A DNA stretch of 64,000 bases, from positions 48,383 to 112,382 of the forward strand of contig NZ_SPUI01000011.1 of NCBI RefSeq assembly GCF_004522095.1. The letters run 5' to 3'. Below are positions 36,616-44,591 of the stretch, one piece after another (position 1 is the stretch's first letter; each line of letters starts with the position of its first letter). Made by a program: the position numbers and the translations under genes. The notes under the pieces are model-generated. The model was given only the letters and a program-made list of their open reading frames with translations, was not told the origin of the DNA and did not search any database. This DNA is from Nocardioides sp. 503 (lineage in GTDB: Bacteria > Actinomycetota > Actinomycetes > Propionibacteriales > Nocardioidaceae).

Positions 36616-37116
36616 ATGGCGTGGGTCGGGGAGCGAGTGCGGGACGCGGCGCTGGTGGACGCCTACCTCGGGGTCGAGGACGCGGCGTCGTGGTCGGAGT
36701 GGCTGCCGTTCGGCGAGGCGGTCCCGTGGGCGCCGCGGGAGCCAGGGGTCTACCTCCTCCGGGACCCGGCCAGCCAGCTGGTCGTGCACGTCGGGATGGC
36801 CGGCGAGCGGGCGGCGTCCGGTCGGCCGCAGGGGCTCTACGGGCGACTCTCGGCCTACCGCACCGCCCAGGGCGCTGTCGGCGGCTTCGCCGAGGCCGCG
36901 CTCGACCGTGCCCTCGCCGACCCCGACTGGGTCGCGGGCCGGCTGGACGACCTGCGCACCCACGGCCCCAGCCGCACCCGGCAGTGGGCCGCCGCGGCCG
37001 TCGCCCACGCGGCCCCGGAGGTCTCCTGGGCGGTCCGTCCCGAGCGCGCCGACGCCAAGCTCCTCGCCGACCAGGTCGAGCTCCTCCTGCGGCCCCACGG
37101 CCTCTGGACGCGCTGA
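36616..37116 (+). CDS. GIY-YIG-like small protein bracketed by palindromes
   Basis: A 166-residue protein. Residues about 40-80 contain PGVYLLRDPASQLVVHVGMA then GLYGRLSAYRT, matching the GVYxLRD...VGxA...RL spacing of GIY-YIG nuclease domains, with the second motif degenerate (HVG for YIG). The rest is Ala-rich and helical. Catalysis is uncertain, because I cannot place the usual glutamate with confidence. The ATG at 36616 lies in GGGCATGGCG. The gene interrupts the run of cobalamin genes and has 70-73 bp palindromes on both sides. Confidence 0.65.
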   Translation: MAWVGERVRDAALVDAYLGVEDAASWSEWLPFGEAVPWAPREPGVYLLRDPASQLVVHVGMAGERAASGRPQGLYGRLSAYRTAQGAVGGFAEAALDRALADPDWVAGRLDDLRTHGPSRTRQWAAAAVAHAAPEVSWAVRPERADAKLLADQVELLLRPHGLWTR

Positions 37117-37119
37117 CCT

Positions 37120-37189
37120 CCGGGTAGTCCCTGACGTTGGTGTCGTCTTCTCGGCGTGTCGACGACACGAACGTCAGGGACTACCCCGG
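37120..37189. repeat. 70-bp palindrome, TAGTCCC type (right of GIY-YIG-like gene)
   Basis: Outer arms CCGGGTAGTCCCTGACGTT and AACGTCAGGGACTACC(C)CGG match with a one-base bulge; inner arms TGTCGTC/GACGACA flank CGGCGTGTC. The TAG stop of cobM lies inside the right arm (37183-37181). It begins 3 bp after the GIY-YIG-like gene ends, so it may terminate both convergent genes. Confidence 0.85.
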
Positions 37190-37948
37190 CGGACGCTTCG
37201 CGGAGCGGTCGCGGGCGGGGTCGTAGAGGTAGGACTCGCCGGCGGCCGAGGGGGACGGGTCGAGGGCGGGGCCGACGAGGATGACGGCGGCCTGGCGGAG
37301 GCCGGCGCGCTCGACCGCGTCGGCGATCGAGGAGACGGTGCCGCGCAGGACCAGCTCGTCGGGCTGGCTGGCCTTGTGGACGACCACGACCGGGCAGTCG
37401 GGGCCGTAGTGGCCGGCCAGCTCCTCCATCAGCTCGCGGGTGCGGGTGATCGCGAGGTGCAGGACCAGGGTGGCGCGGGTGGCCGCGAAGCGCGCCAGCT
37501 CCTCGGTCTCCGGCATCGCCGTCGAGCGGGCCTGGGCGCGGGTCAGCACCACCGACTGGGTCACCAGCGGCACGGTCAGCTCACGGCCGACGAGCGCGGC
37601 CGCGGCGGCGTACGCCGGGACGCCCGGCGTGACGTCCCACGGCACTCCCGCCTCGTCGAGACGGCGGGTCTGCTCGTGCAGGGCCGAGTAGACCGACGGG
37701 TCGCCCGAGGTGAGCCGGACGACGTCGAGGCCGGCGCGATGGGCATCCACGACGACGGCGACCATCTGGTCGAGGTCCAGGTCCTGGGTGTCGACGAGCC
37801 GGGCGTCGGGGCGGCAGTGCGCGAGGACCGTGTGGTCGAGGTAGGTGCCCGGGTAGAGGCACACGTCCGCGGCCGCGAGCATCGTCGCGGCGCGCAGCGT
37901 GATCAGGTCGGCCGCGCCCGGTCCGGCGCCGACGAAGTGGACGGTCAT
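37181..37948 (-). CDS. cobM: Precorrin-4 C11-methyltransferase
   Basis: A 255-residue SAM-dependent methyltransferase that methylates C11 of precorrin-4 to give precorrin-5. It starts VHFVGAGPGAADLITLRAA and has DVVRLTSGDPSVYSALHEQ, TPGVPAYAAAAA and LVTQSVVLTRAQARS, all characteristic of CobM/CbiF. The ATG at 37948 overlaps the cobL stop by ATGA, so the two are coupled. The last codons and the stop lie inside a palindrome, so that element probably helped define the C-terminus. Confidence 0.94.
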   Translation of the reverse strand: MTVHFVGAGPGAADLITLRAATMLAAADVCLYPGTYLDHTVLAHCRPDARLVDTQDLDLDQMVAVVVDAHRAGLDVVRLTSGDPSVYSALHEQTRRLDEAGVPWDVTPGVPAYAAAAALVGRELTVPLVTQSVVLTRAQARSTAMPETEELARFAATRATLVLHLAITRTRELMEELAGHYGPDCPVVVVHKASQPDELVLRGTVSSIADAVERAGLRQAAVILVGPALDPSPSAAGESYLYDPARDRSAKRPPG

Positions 37949-39162
37949 GCGCCCTCCTCGGTCCAGGCCCACTGGGTCACGGCACGCGTCGGCGTCCACC
38001 CGGTGAAGGAGCCGATCGCGCCGGCGTGCTCGACGTGCAGCCGGGTCAGCTCGCCGCCGCGCTCGGCGTGCAGCCGGCCGAGCAGCGCCTCGGTCTCCAG
38101 GGTCACGCCATGCACGACGAGGCGGCCGCCGGGTCGCAGCGCGGCGAGGCAGGCCGCTACGACGCCAGGCACGGTCGCGCCGCCGCCGACGAAGACCGCG
38201 TCCGGGGCCGGGAGCCCGTCGAGCGCGTCGGGGGCGCGGCCGTGGACCACCCGCAGGGCCGGTACGCCGAGGCGCTCGGCGTTGCCGCGGACCCGCTCGG
38301 CCCGGGCCGCGTCGGCCTCCACGGCGATCGCGTCACACGTGGGGTGGGCCCGCATCCACTCGATGCCCACCGACCCCGCGCCGGCGCCGACGTCCCACAG
38401 CAGCTGGCCGGGCTGGGCGGCGAGCCGGGCGAGCGCGGAGGCGCGCAGGTCGCGCTTGGTGAGCTGGCCGTCGTGCTCGAAGGCCTCGTCGGGCAGGCCA
38501 CCGGTGCGCGGACCCACGACCGGGCCGAGCAGGGTGAGCGCGAGGACGTTCAGCGCCGGCGAAGCCCCGGTCCACGACTCGGCGATCCCGTCGCGGCGCG
38601 ACTCGTCGGCCGAGCCGAGGTCGCCGAGGACGGTCAGCGCGCTCGCGCCGTACCCCGAGGAGACGAGCAGGCCCGCCACCTCCGCGGGCGTCGAGGCGTC
38701 GGACGACAGCACCAGCACGCGGTGACCGGGCGCCAGCGTGCGCAGGACCGCGTGGGCGTCGCGCCCCACCACCGAGACCACCTCGACCGACTCGGCCGGC
38801 CAGCCCATGCGCGCCCGCGCGAGCGCGACCGAGGACATGGCCGGCACCACCCGCACCGCGTCGGCGCCGAGCAGCCCGACCAGCGTCGAGCCGATGCCGG
38901 AGACCAGCGGGTCGCCCGAGGCCAGCGCGACGACCTCGCGACCGGCGTACCGCTGGAGCAGGCCCGGCAGGCCCTCCCGCAGCGGGGAGGGCCACGACAC
39001 CCGCTCCTGACCGGGTACGGCGGGCAGCAGCCCCAGGTGCCGCGCGCCGCCGAGTACGACAGGCGCCTCCAGCACGAGGCGCCGGGTGTCCTCGGGGACC
39101 CCGGGCCAGCCGTCCGCGCCGAGGCCGACGACCGTCAGGCGAGGACGCGTGGGGGAGGGCAC
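37945..39162 (-). CDS. cobL: Precorrin-6Y C5,15-methyltransferase (decarboxylating), CbiE-CbiT fusion
   Basis: A 405-residue bifunctional enzyme. The CbiE half (about 1-205) has LTVVGLGADGWPGV, EVVALASGDPLVSGIG and VPAMSSVALARARMG. The CbiT half (about 215-400) has LTKRDLRASALARLAAQPG and the SAM motif LLWDVGAGAGSVGIEWMR. It methylates C5 and C15 and decarboxylates the C12 acetate to give precorrin-8X. The GTG at 39162 begins VPSPTRPRLTVVG; the frame is open upstream only as antisense of chlID. It lies back to back with cobalamin riboswitch 2, which belongs to the other strand. Confidence 0.93.
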   Translation of the reverse strand: MPSPTRPRLTVVGLGADGWPGVPEDTRRLVLEAPVVLGGARHLGLLPAVPGQERVSWPSPLREGLPGLLQRYAGREVVALASGDPLVSGIGSTLVGLLGADAVRVVPAMSSVALARARMGWPAESVEVVSVVGRDAHAVLRTLAPGHRVLVLSSDASTPAEVAGLLVSSGYGASALTVLGDLGSADESRRDGIAESWTGASPALNVLALTLLGPVVGPRTGGLPDEAFEHDGQLTKRDLRASALARLAAQPGQLLWDVGAGAGSVGIEWMRAHPTCDAIAVEADAARAERVRGNAERLGVPALRVVHGRAPDALDGLPAPDAVFVGGGATVPGVVAACLAALRPGGRLVVHGVTLETEALLGRLHAERGGELTRLHVEHAGAIGSFTGWTPTRAVTQWAWTEEGA

Positions 39163-39184
39163 GAGGACGAACGCTATCGTGACG

Positions 39185-39345
39185 ACCGACAGGCACGAGG
39201 TGCCCCGACCCCCTGCTGCAGAGCGGGAGCGACGGGAGAATCTGGGAAGCCGGTGAAAGTCCGGCACAGGCCCGCTGCGGTGACCTGGACGGCGTCGACG
39301 ACGCTGGTCCAGGAAGTCCGAAGACCGGCCTCGCGCCCCCTGAAA
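39185..39345 (+). promoter_or_regulatory. Cobalamin riboswitch 2, upstream of chlID-cobO-cobB-cobC
   Basis: Conserved blocks are present: GGGAAGCCGGTGAAAGTCCG then GCACAGGCCCGCTGCGGTGAC (about 39245-39285), ending with GGAAGTCCGAAGACCGGCC (about 39312-39330). A GGCACGAGGTGCC stem opens the element. The chlID ATG follows at 39370 after GGGAGCC. Confidence 0.93.
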
Positions 39346-39369
39346 GCTGGCGATCGAGCGGGAGCCTCC

Positions 39370-41439
39370 ATGCCACAGCAGTACCCCTTCTCTGCCGTCG
39401 TCGGATCCGACGACCCCGACCACATGGCGCTCGCCCTGGTCCTCACCACGATCTCGCCCGAGGTCGGCGGCGTGCTCGTGCGCGGGGAGAAGGGCACGGC
39501 CAAGTCGACGATCGTCCGGGCCCTGGCCGCCGTGCTGCCGCCGATCGACGTGGTGGCGGGCGACCGCTTCTCCACGGACCCGCGCGAGCGGCACGTCGCC
39601 TCGCCGGACGGCCCGTTCGGCCCGGACGCGGCGACCGAGACGCGGCCGGTGCGGCTCGTCGAGCTCCCCGTCGGCGCGACCGAGGACCGCGTGCTGGGCT
39701 CGCTGCACCTCGAGCGCGCCCTGTCGGAGGGCAAGGCGGAGTACGAGCCCGGCCTGCTCGCCCGCGCGCACCGCGGGATCCTCTACGTCGACGAGGTCAA
39801 CCTGCTCCACGACCACCTCGTCGACCTGCTGCTCGACGCCGCCGCCATGGGCCGCTCGACCGTCGAGCGCGACGGCGTCTCGGTCGAGCACGCCGCCCGC
39901 TTCGTCCTCGTCGGCACCATGAACCCCGAGGAGGGCGAGCTGCGCCCCCAGCTCCTCGACCGCTTCGGACTCACCGTCGAGGTCGCCGCGCCGCGCGACC
40001 CGCAGGAGCGGGTCGAGGTGGTCCGCCGGCGGATGGCCTACGACGCCGACCCCGACGGGTTCGTGGCGGCGTACGCCGAGCGCGAGGCGGCCCTCACCAC
40101 GCGCATCCAGCGCGCCCAGGAGCTGGTCGGTCGGGTCGTCCTGTCCGACGCGGCGCTGCTCAAGATCGCCGAGGTCTGCGCGGCGTTCGAGGTCGACGGC
40201 ATGCGCGCCGACCTGGTCACCGCCCGGGCCGCGCTGGCCCACGCGGCCTGGCACGAGCGGACGTCGGTGACCCGCGCGGACATCCGCGCCGCGGCCCGGC
40301 TCTCGCTGCCGCACCGGCGCCGGCGCAACCCGTTCGACGCGCCCGGGCTGGACGAGGAGCTGCTCGACCGGGTGCTCGGCGACGAGGAGCTGCCGCCGGA
40401 GCCGCCGCTGCCGCCGAGTCCCGGGGAGGACGGCGGGGACGGTGACGCTGGTGAGGGTGACGGCGGTGAGGGTGACGAGGGTTTCGAGACAGGCGCCAGC
40501 GCGCCTTCCTCGACCCACGAGGGCGACGGCACCTCCCCGACCCACGAGGGCGACGCCGCTTCCTCGGCCTCCGAGCAGGAGCAGGCGGAGACGCCCGGCT
40601 CCGGTGCGGCGGCCCCGTCGACGCCGGTGGCCGCGGGCACGCCGTACCGACCACGGCTGTTCACGGTCTCCGGGACCGGGGCGGGCGCGGCCGGCAAGCG
40701 CAGCCGGGCGATCACCGAGTCCGGGCGGCGGGTGGGGGCACGACGCTCGCAGGACGGCGGCGGCGCGATCCACCTCAGCGAGACCGTGCGCGCCGCGGCG
40801 CCGCACCAGGTCGCCCGCGGACGCAGCCACGGGCCGCTGCGCTTCCGGGGCGCGGACCTGCGCGTCGCCGTGCGCGAGGGACGCGAGGCCAACCTCGTGC
40901 TGTTCTGCGTGGACGCGTCGGGCTCGATGGCCGCACGCAGGCGGATGGAGCAGGTCAAGACCGCCATCCTCTCGCTGCTGCTCGACGCCTACCGGCGCCG
41001 CGACAAGGTCGGGCTGATCACCTTCCGTGGCGCCGGCGCCGAGCTGGCGCTGCCGCCGACGCGCTCGGTCGACATCGCCGCCACGCGCCTGGAGGACCTC
41101 GGCGCCGGCGGCCGGACGCCGCTGGCCGAGGGGCTGCTCGAGGCCGACCGGGTCCTGCGGGTGGAGCGGGTCCGCGACCCGCACCTGCGGCCGCTGCTGG
41201 TGGTCGTCACCGACGGCCGGGCCACGCAGGGCGCCGACGCGGTCGCGCGTTCCCGCCAGGTGGCCGCCCACCTCGCGACCACGGTCGACTCCGTGGTGGT
41301 CGACTGCGAGACCGGGTCCTTCCGGATGGGCCTTGCGGCCCGCCTGGCCGAGTCGCTGGGCGCCGAGCACGTCCCCGTCGCCGAGGTGAGCGCCCCCGGC
41401 CTGGCCGCGATCGTCCACCACTCCGTGGGCGCGGCCTGA
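39370..41439 (+). CDS. Magnesium-chelatase-like ChlI-ChlD fusion, probable cobaltochelatase AAA+/VWA subunit
   Basis: A 689-residue fusion. The N-terminal AAA+ part has Walker A GEKGTAKST and Walker B GILYVDEVNLL, with the sensor region GTMNPEEGELRPQLLDRFGL. An acidic low-complexity linker (about 335-430) leads to a von Willebrand A domain with MIDAS motif CVDASGSMAARRRM and TDGRA. With no bacteriochlorophyll genes present and CobN encoded nearby, it should be the ATPase partner that drives cobalt insertion into hydrogenobyrinate a,c-diamide. A repeat element is translated within the linker. It is first in a riboswitch-led operon; its TGA overlaps the cobO ATG. Confidence 0.9.
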   Translation: MPQQYPFSAVVGSDDPDHMALALVLTTISPEVGGVLVRGEKGTAKSTIVRALAAVLPPIDVVAGDRFSTDPRERHVASPDGPFGPDAATETRPVRLVELPVGATEDRVLGSLHLERALSEGKAEYEPGLLARAHRGILYVDEVNLLHDHLVDLLLDAAAMGRSTVERDGVSVEHAARFVLVGTMNPEEGELRPQLLDRFGLTVEVAAPRDPQERVEVVRRRMAYDADPDGFVAAYAEREAALTTRIQRAQELVGRVVLSDAALLKIAEVCAAFEVDGMRADLVTARAALAHAAWHERTSVTRADIRAAARLSLPHRRRRNPFDAPGLDEELLDRVLGDEELPPEPPLPPSPGEDGGDGDAGEGDGGEGDEGFETGASAPSSTHEGDGTSPTHEGDAASSASEQEQAETPGSGAAAPSTPVAAGTPYRPRLFTVSGTGAGAAGKRSRAITESGRRVGARRSQDGGGAIHLSETVRAAAPHQVARGRSHGPLRFRGADLRVAVREGREANLVLFCVDASGSMAARRRMEQVKTAILSLLLDAYRRRDKVGLITFRGAGAELALPPTRSVDIAATRLEDLGAGGRTPLAEGLLEADRVLRVERVRDPHLRPLLVVVTDGRATQGADAVARSRQVAAHLATTVDSVVVDCETGSFRMGLAARLAESLGAEHVPVAEVSAPGLAAIVHHSVGAA
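40479..40520. repeat. GTCTCGA-family element (copy 4) read in frame inside chlID
   Basis: GGGTTTCGAGACAGGCGCCA followed by GCGCGCCTTCCTCGACCCAC is nearly the reverse complement of the intergenic copy at 15832-15870. Here it encodes FETGASAPSSTHE in the linker between the AAA+ and VWA domains, without a frameshift. Confidence 0.8.
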
Positions 41440-42053
41440 TGCCGCAGGGACAGCCCGACGCCGTACCCGACGACGGCCTCACCACCCGCGAGCGCCGCCA
41501 GCAGCCGCTGCTCATGGTCCACACCGGCGACGGCAAGGGGAAGTCGACCGCGGCGTTCGGCCTGGCGATCCGGGCGTGGAACCAGGGCTGGGACGTCGGG
41601 GTCTTCCAGTTCGTGAAGTCCGCCAAGTGGCGCATCGGCGAGCAGACCGTGCTCGAGCGGCTCGGGCAGCTGCACGAGGAGACCGGCGAGGGCGGCCCGG
41701 TGGAGTGGCACAAGATGGGCGCCGGCTGGTCGTGGTCGCGCAAGGCCGGCGACGAGACCGACCACGCCGCGGGGGCTGCGGCGGGGTGGGCGGAGATCAA
41801 GCGCCGCCTGGCCGAGGAGACCCACGACCTCTACGTGCTCGACGAGTTCACCTACGTCATGGAGTGGGGCTGGGTCGACCTCGACGACGTCATCGAGACG
41901 CTGTCGCAGCGCCCGGGGCGCCAGTACGTCGTCGTGACCGGCCGCCGCGCGCACCCCCGGCTGGTCGAGGTCGCCGACCTGGTCACCGAGATGACCAAGG
42001 TCAAGCACCAGATGGACCGGGGCCAGAAGGGCCAGAAGGGCATCGAGTGGTGA
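41439..42053 (+). CDS. cobO: Corrinoid adenosyltransferase (BtuR/CobO type)
   Basis: A 204-residue ATP:cob(I)alamin adenosyltransferase that attaches the 5'-deoxyadenosyl ligand to cobalt. The P-loop is VHTGDGKGKSTAAFG (about 28-40). Family segments VFQFVKSAKWRIGE, LYVLDEFTYVMEWGW and VVVTGRRAHPRLVEVADLVT are intact, and the C-terminus ends KGQKGIEW as is typical. The start overlaps the chlID stop (TGATG) and the stop overlaps cobB (GTGA), so the operon is tightly coupled. Confidence 0.95.
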   Translation: MPQGQPDAVPDDGLTTRERRQQPLLMVHTGDGKGKSTAAFGLAIRAWNQGWDVGVFQFVKSAKWRIGEQTVLERLGQLHEETGEGGPVEWHKMGAGWSWSRKAGDETDHAAGAAAGWAEIKRRLAEETHDLYVLDEFTYVMEWGWVDLDDVIETLSQRPGRQYVVVTGRRAHPRLVEVADLVTEMTKVKHQMDRGQKGQKGIEW

Positions 42054-43408
42054 CCACCCCCAGGACGGCACTCCCCCGGATCGTGGTCGCCGCACCGGCC
42101 ACCGGCCAGGGCAAGACCACCGTGTCCACAGGGCTCATGGCGGCGCTGACCCGCGCCGGCCACGTCGTCAGCGGCCACAAGGTCGGCCCCGACTACATCG
42201 ACCCCGGCTACCACGCGCTCGCCTGCGGTCGCCCCGGCCGCAACCTCGACCCGCACCTGGTCGGCGAGGACCGGATCGCCCCGCTGCTGCTCCACGGCGC
42301 CCGCACGCCGACGCCCGCCGACATCGCGGTGGTCGAGGGCGTGATGGGGCTCTACGACGGTCGCGTCGGCCACGACGGCTTCTCCTCGACCGCCCACGTC
42401 GCCCACCTCACCGACTCGCCGGTCGTGCTCGTGGTGGACATCGCGCGCTCGTCGCGCTCGATCGGCGCGGTGGTGCACGGCATGGCGACCTGGCGCGGCG
42501 CGCCCCGCATCGCCGGTGTGATCCTCAACCAGGCCGGCTCTCCCCGCCACGCCGCGGAGGTCGCCTCCTCGATCGACCTGCCCGTGCTGGGTACGGTGCC
42601 GCGCGACGAGTCGGTGTCGGCGCCGTCGCGCCACCTCGGGCTGGTGCCGGCCGCCGAGCGCGACGAGGCGGCGCACGCGCTGGACCGCCTGGCCGAGCGG
42701 ATCGCCGAGACCGTCGACCTCGACGCCGTCCTCGCCGTCGCCCGGTCCGCGCCCGACCTCGAGGTCGAGGCGTGGGACCCCGCGCAGGAGGTGCGCCCCT
42801 CCAGCGACGGGCGACCGGTCGTGGCGATGGCCGGCGGGCGCGCCTTCACGTTCCGCTACGCCGAGACCGAGGAGCTGCTGCGCGCCGCTGGCTGCGAGGT
42901 CGTCACCTTCGACCCGCTCGCCGACCCCGCGCTGCCGCCGGGCACGTCCGGGATCTACCTCGGCGGCGGCTTCCCTGAGGTGCACGCCGCCGACCTCACC
43001 GGCAACGAGTCGCTGCGCCGCGAGCTGGCCGGGGCCGTCGCCGCCGGCGTACCGACCGTCGCGGAGTGCGCCGGGCTGCTCTACCTCTGCGACACCCTCG
43101 ACGGCGCCCCGATGGTCGGGGCGCTGCCGGCCACCGCGGAGATGACCGCGCGGCTGACGCTGCGCTACCCCACCGCCACCGCCGCCGGCGACTCGCTGCT
43201 GACGCGCGCGGGCGAGGACGTCACCGGGCACGAGTTCCACCGCACCCACGTCGAGCCCGTGCGCGGCGACACCGCCACCTGGACGGTCGACGGGACGGCG
43301 GTCGGGTTCGGCACCCCGACGCTGCACGCGTCGTACCTGCACACGCACTGGGCGGGCCACCCGCGCATGGCCCAGCGGTTCGCGGACGCCGCGCACGCGC
43401 ATGGCTGA
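42050..43408 (+). CDS. cobB: Hydrogenobyrinate/cobyrinate a,c-diamide synthase
   Basis: A 452-residue glutamine-dependent amidotransferase that amidates the a and c side chains of the corrin ring. The N-terminal ATP-binding half has VVAAPATGQGKTTVSTGLMA and KVGPDYIDPGYHALA. The C-terminal class I amidotransferase half has the nucleophilic Cys in VAECAGLLYL and the segment LGGGFPEVHAADL. The start is the GTG at 42050. It overlaps cobC by 8 bp. Confidence 0.94.
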   Translation: MTTPRTALPRIVVAAPATGQGKTTVSTGLMAALTRAGHVVSGHKVGPDYIDPGYHALACGRPGRNLDPHLVGEDRIAPLLLHGARTPTPADIAVVEGVMGLYDGRVGHDGFSSTAHVAHLTDSPVVLVVDIARSSRSIGAVVHGMATWRGAPRIAGVILNQAGSPRHAAEVASSIDLPVLGTVPRDESVSAPSRHLGLVPAAERDEAAHALDRLAERIAETVDLDAVLAVARSAPDLEVEAWDPAQEVRPSSDGRPVVAMAGGRAFTFRYAETEELLRAAGCEVVTFDPLADPALPPGTSGIYLGGGFPEVHAADLTGNESLRRELAGAVAAGVPTVAECAGLLYLCDTLDGAPMVGALPATAEMTARLTLRYPTATAAGDSLLTRAGEDVTGHEFHRTHVEPVRGDTATWTVDGTAVGFGTPTLHASYLHTHWAGHPRMAQRFADAAHAHG

Positions 43409-44408
43409 CCCCCTCGGCGACCCCCTGCGACACCACGGGGACGTCGAGGTGGGCGACCTGCTCGACCTGGCGGTCAACGTCTACGCCGGCGCCCGCCCGG
43501 ACTGGCTGGACGCGGCGCTCCTGGCGTCGCTGGACCAGGTGGGCGCCTACCCCTCGCCGACCGCGGCCGAGACGGCGCTGGCCGGACGCCACGGCGTCGC
43601 GCCCGAGCGGGTGCTGGCGACGGCCGGTGCCGCCGAGGCGTTCTCGCTCGTCGCGCGGCTGCGCCCGTGGCGGCGCCCGGTCATGGTGCACCCGCAGTTC
43701 ACCGAGCCGCACGCCGCGCTGCTCCAGGCCGGACGCACGGTCACCGAGGTGGTGCTGCCCGAGCCGTTCGTCCTGGACCCCGCGCTGGTGCCGGAGGACG
43801 CCGACCTCGTGGTGGTGGGCAACCCGACCAACCCCACCGGCGTCCTGCACCCGGCCTCTTCGCTGCTGGCCTTGGTCCGGCCCGAACGGTTGGTGGTGGT
43901 CGACGAGGCGTTCCTCGACGCCGTGCCCGGCGAGCCGGGATCGCTGGTCGCCTCCGGGATGGCCGGGGTGCTGGTCGTCCGCAGCCTGACCAAGCACTGG
44001 AGCATCCCCGGCGTGCGCGCGGGGTACGCCGTCGGCGACCCCGACCTCGTCGCCGAGCTGCGCCGCGGTCAGGTGCCGTGGTCGGTGTCGGCGCAGGCGT
44101 CCGCGGCGATGGTGGCCTGCTCGTCGCCCGCGGCGCTGGTCGAGTCCGAGCGCCGCGCCCGCGAGATCGCCGGCTGGCGGGCGTACCTCGAGGATCGTCT
44201 GTCCGCACTGGGGATCCGCCACGTCGCCTCGTCCGCGCCGTTCGTGCTGGCCCGCGTCGGCGACGGCGTCCACGCCCGGCTGCGCGCCGCCGGGGTCGCC
44301 GTACGCCGCGCCGACACCTTCCCCGGCCTCGGCCCCGACTGGGTCCGCATCGCCGTCCGCCCGCCCGACGTCACCGAGCGGCTGGTGGCGGCGCTGGGCG
44401 CCGAGTGA
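43401..44408 (+). CDS. cobC: CobC-type PLP-dependent aminotransferase-like enzyme of cobalamin synthesis
   Basis: A 335-residue fold type I PLP enzyme related to histidinol-phosphate aminotransferase and threonine-phosphate decarboxylase. It should provide (R)-1-amino-2-propanol phosphate or an equivalent for the nucleotide loop. Seen motifs: VVGNPTNPTGVLHPA, VVDEAFLDAVPGEPG, the PLP Lys in RSLTKHWSIPGVRAGYA, and a C-terminal RIAVRPPD with the carboxylate-binding Arg. The ATG at 43401 overlaps the cobB stop. The stop codon lies in the left arm of a long hairpin. Confidence 0.9.
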   Translation: MADPLGDPLRHHGDVEVGDLLDLAVNVYAGARPDWLDAALLASLDQVGAYPSPTAAETALAGRHGVAPERVLATAGAAEAFSLVARLRPWRRPVMVHPQFTEPHAALLQAGRTVTEVVLPEPFVLDPALVPEDADLVVVGNPTNPTGVLHPASSLLALVRPERLVVVDEAFLDAVPGEPGSLVASGMAGVLVVRSLTKHWSIPGVRAGYAVGDPDLVAELRRGQVPWSVSAQASAAMVACSSPAALVESERRAREIAGWRAYLEDRLSALGIRHVASSAPFVLARVGDGVHARLRAAGVAVRRADTFPGLGPDWVRIAVRPPDVTERLVAALGAE

Positions 44409-44505
44409 CGTTTCCCCAAGGTATGCAGGGGAGCTGTCACTTCCCGTGCGCTGCACACCGAGGGAAGTGACGCCTTCCCTGCATACCTTGATGAAACTGT
44501 CACTC
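44403..44505. repeat. 103-bp nested inverted repeat after cobC
   Basis: Outer arms GAGTGACGTTTC / GAAACtGTCACTC, middle arms AAGGTATGCAGGG / CCCTGCATACCTT, and inner arms GTCACTTCCC / GGGAAGTGAC form a long nested hairpin. It contains the cobC stop and ends 87 bp before the unusual module at 44592. It may terminate the cob operon and marks the left edge of that insertion. Confidence 0.8.
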
Positions 44506-44591
44506 GCCGCACCGCCGCGGCGCTAGTGTGCCGTCACATCCGGGTAGTTCTCCGACGTCGGTCGCTATCCACGGTCGATGGGGGGCGTCGC

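Noticed and set aside
39163..41421. Minus-strand extension of cobL to about 1,158 residues
   Set aside because: The added part is antisense of chlID and riboswitch 2; the cobL fold starts right after the GTG at 39162.
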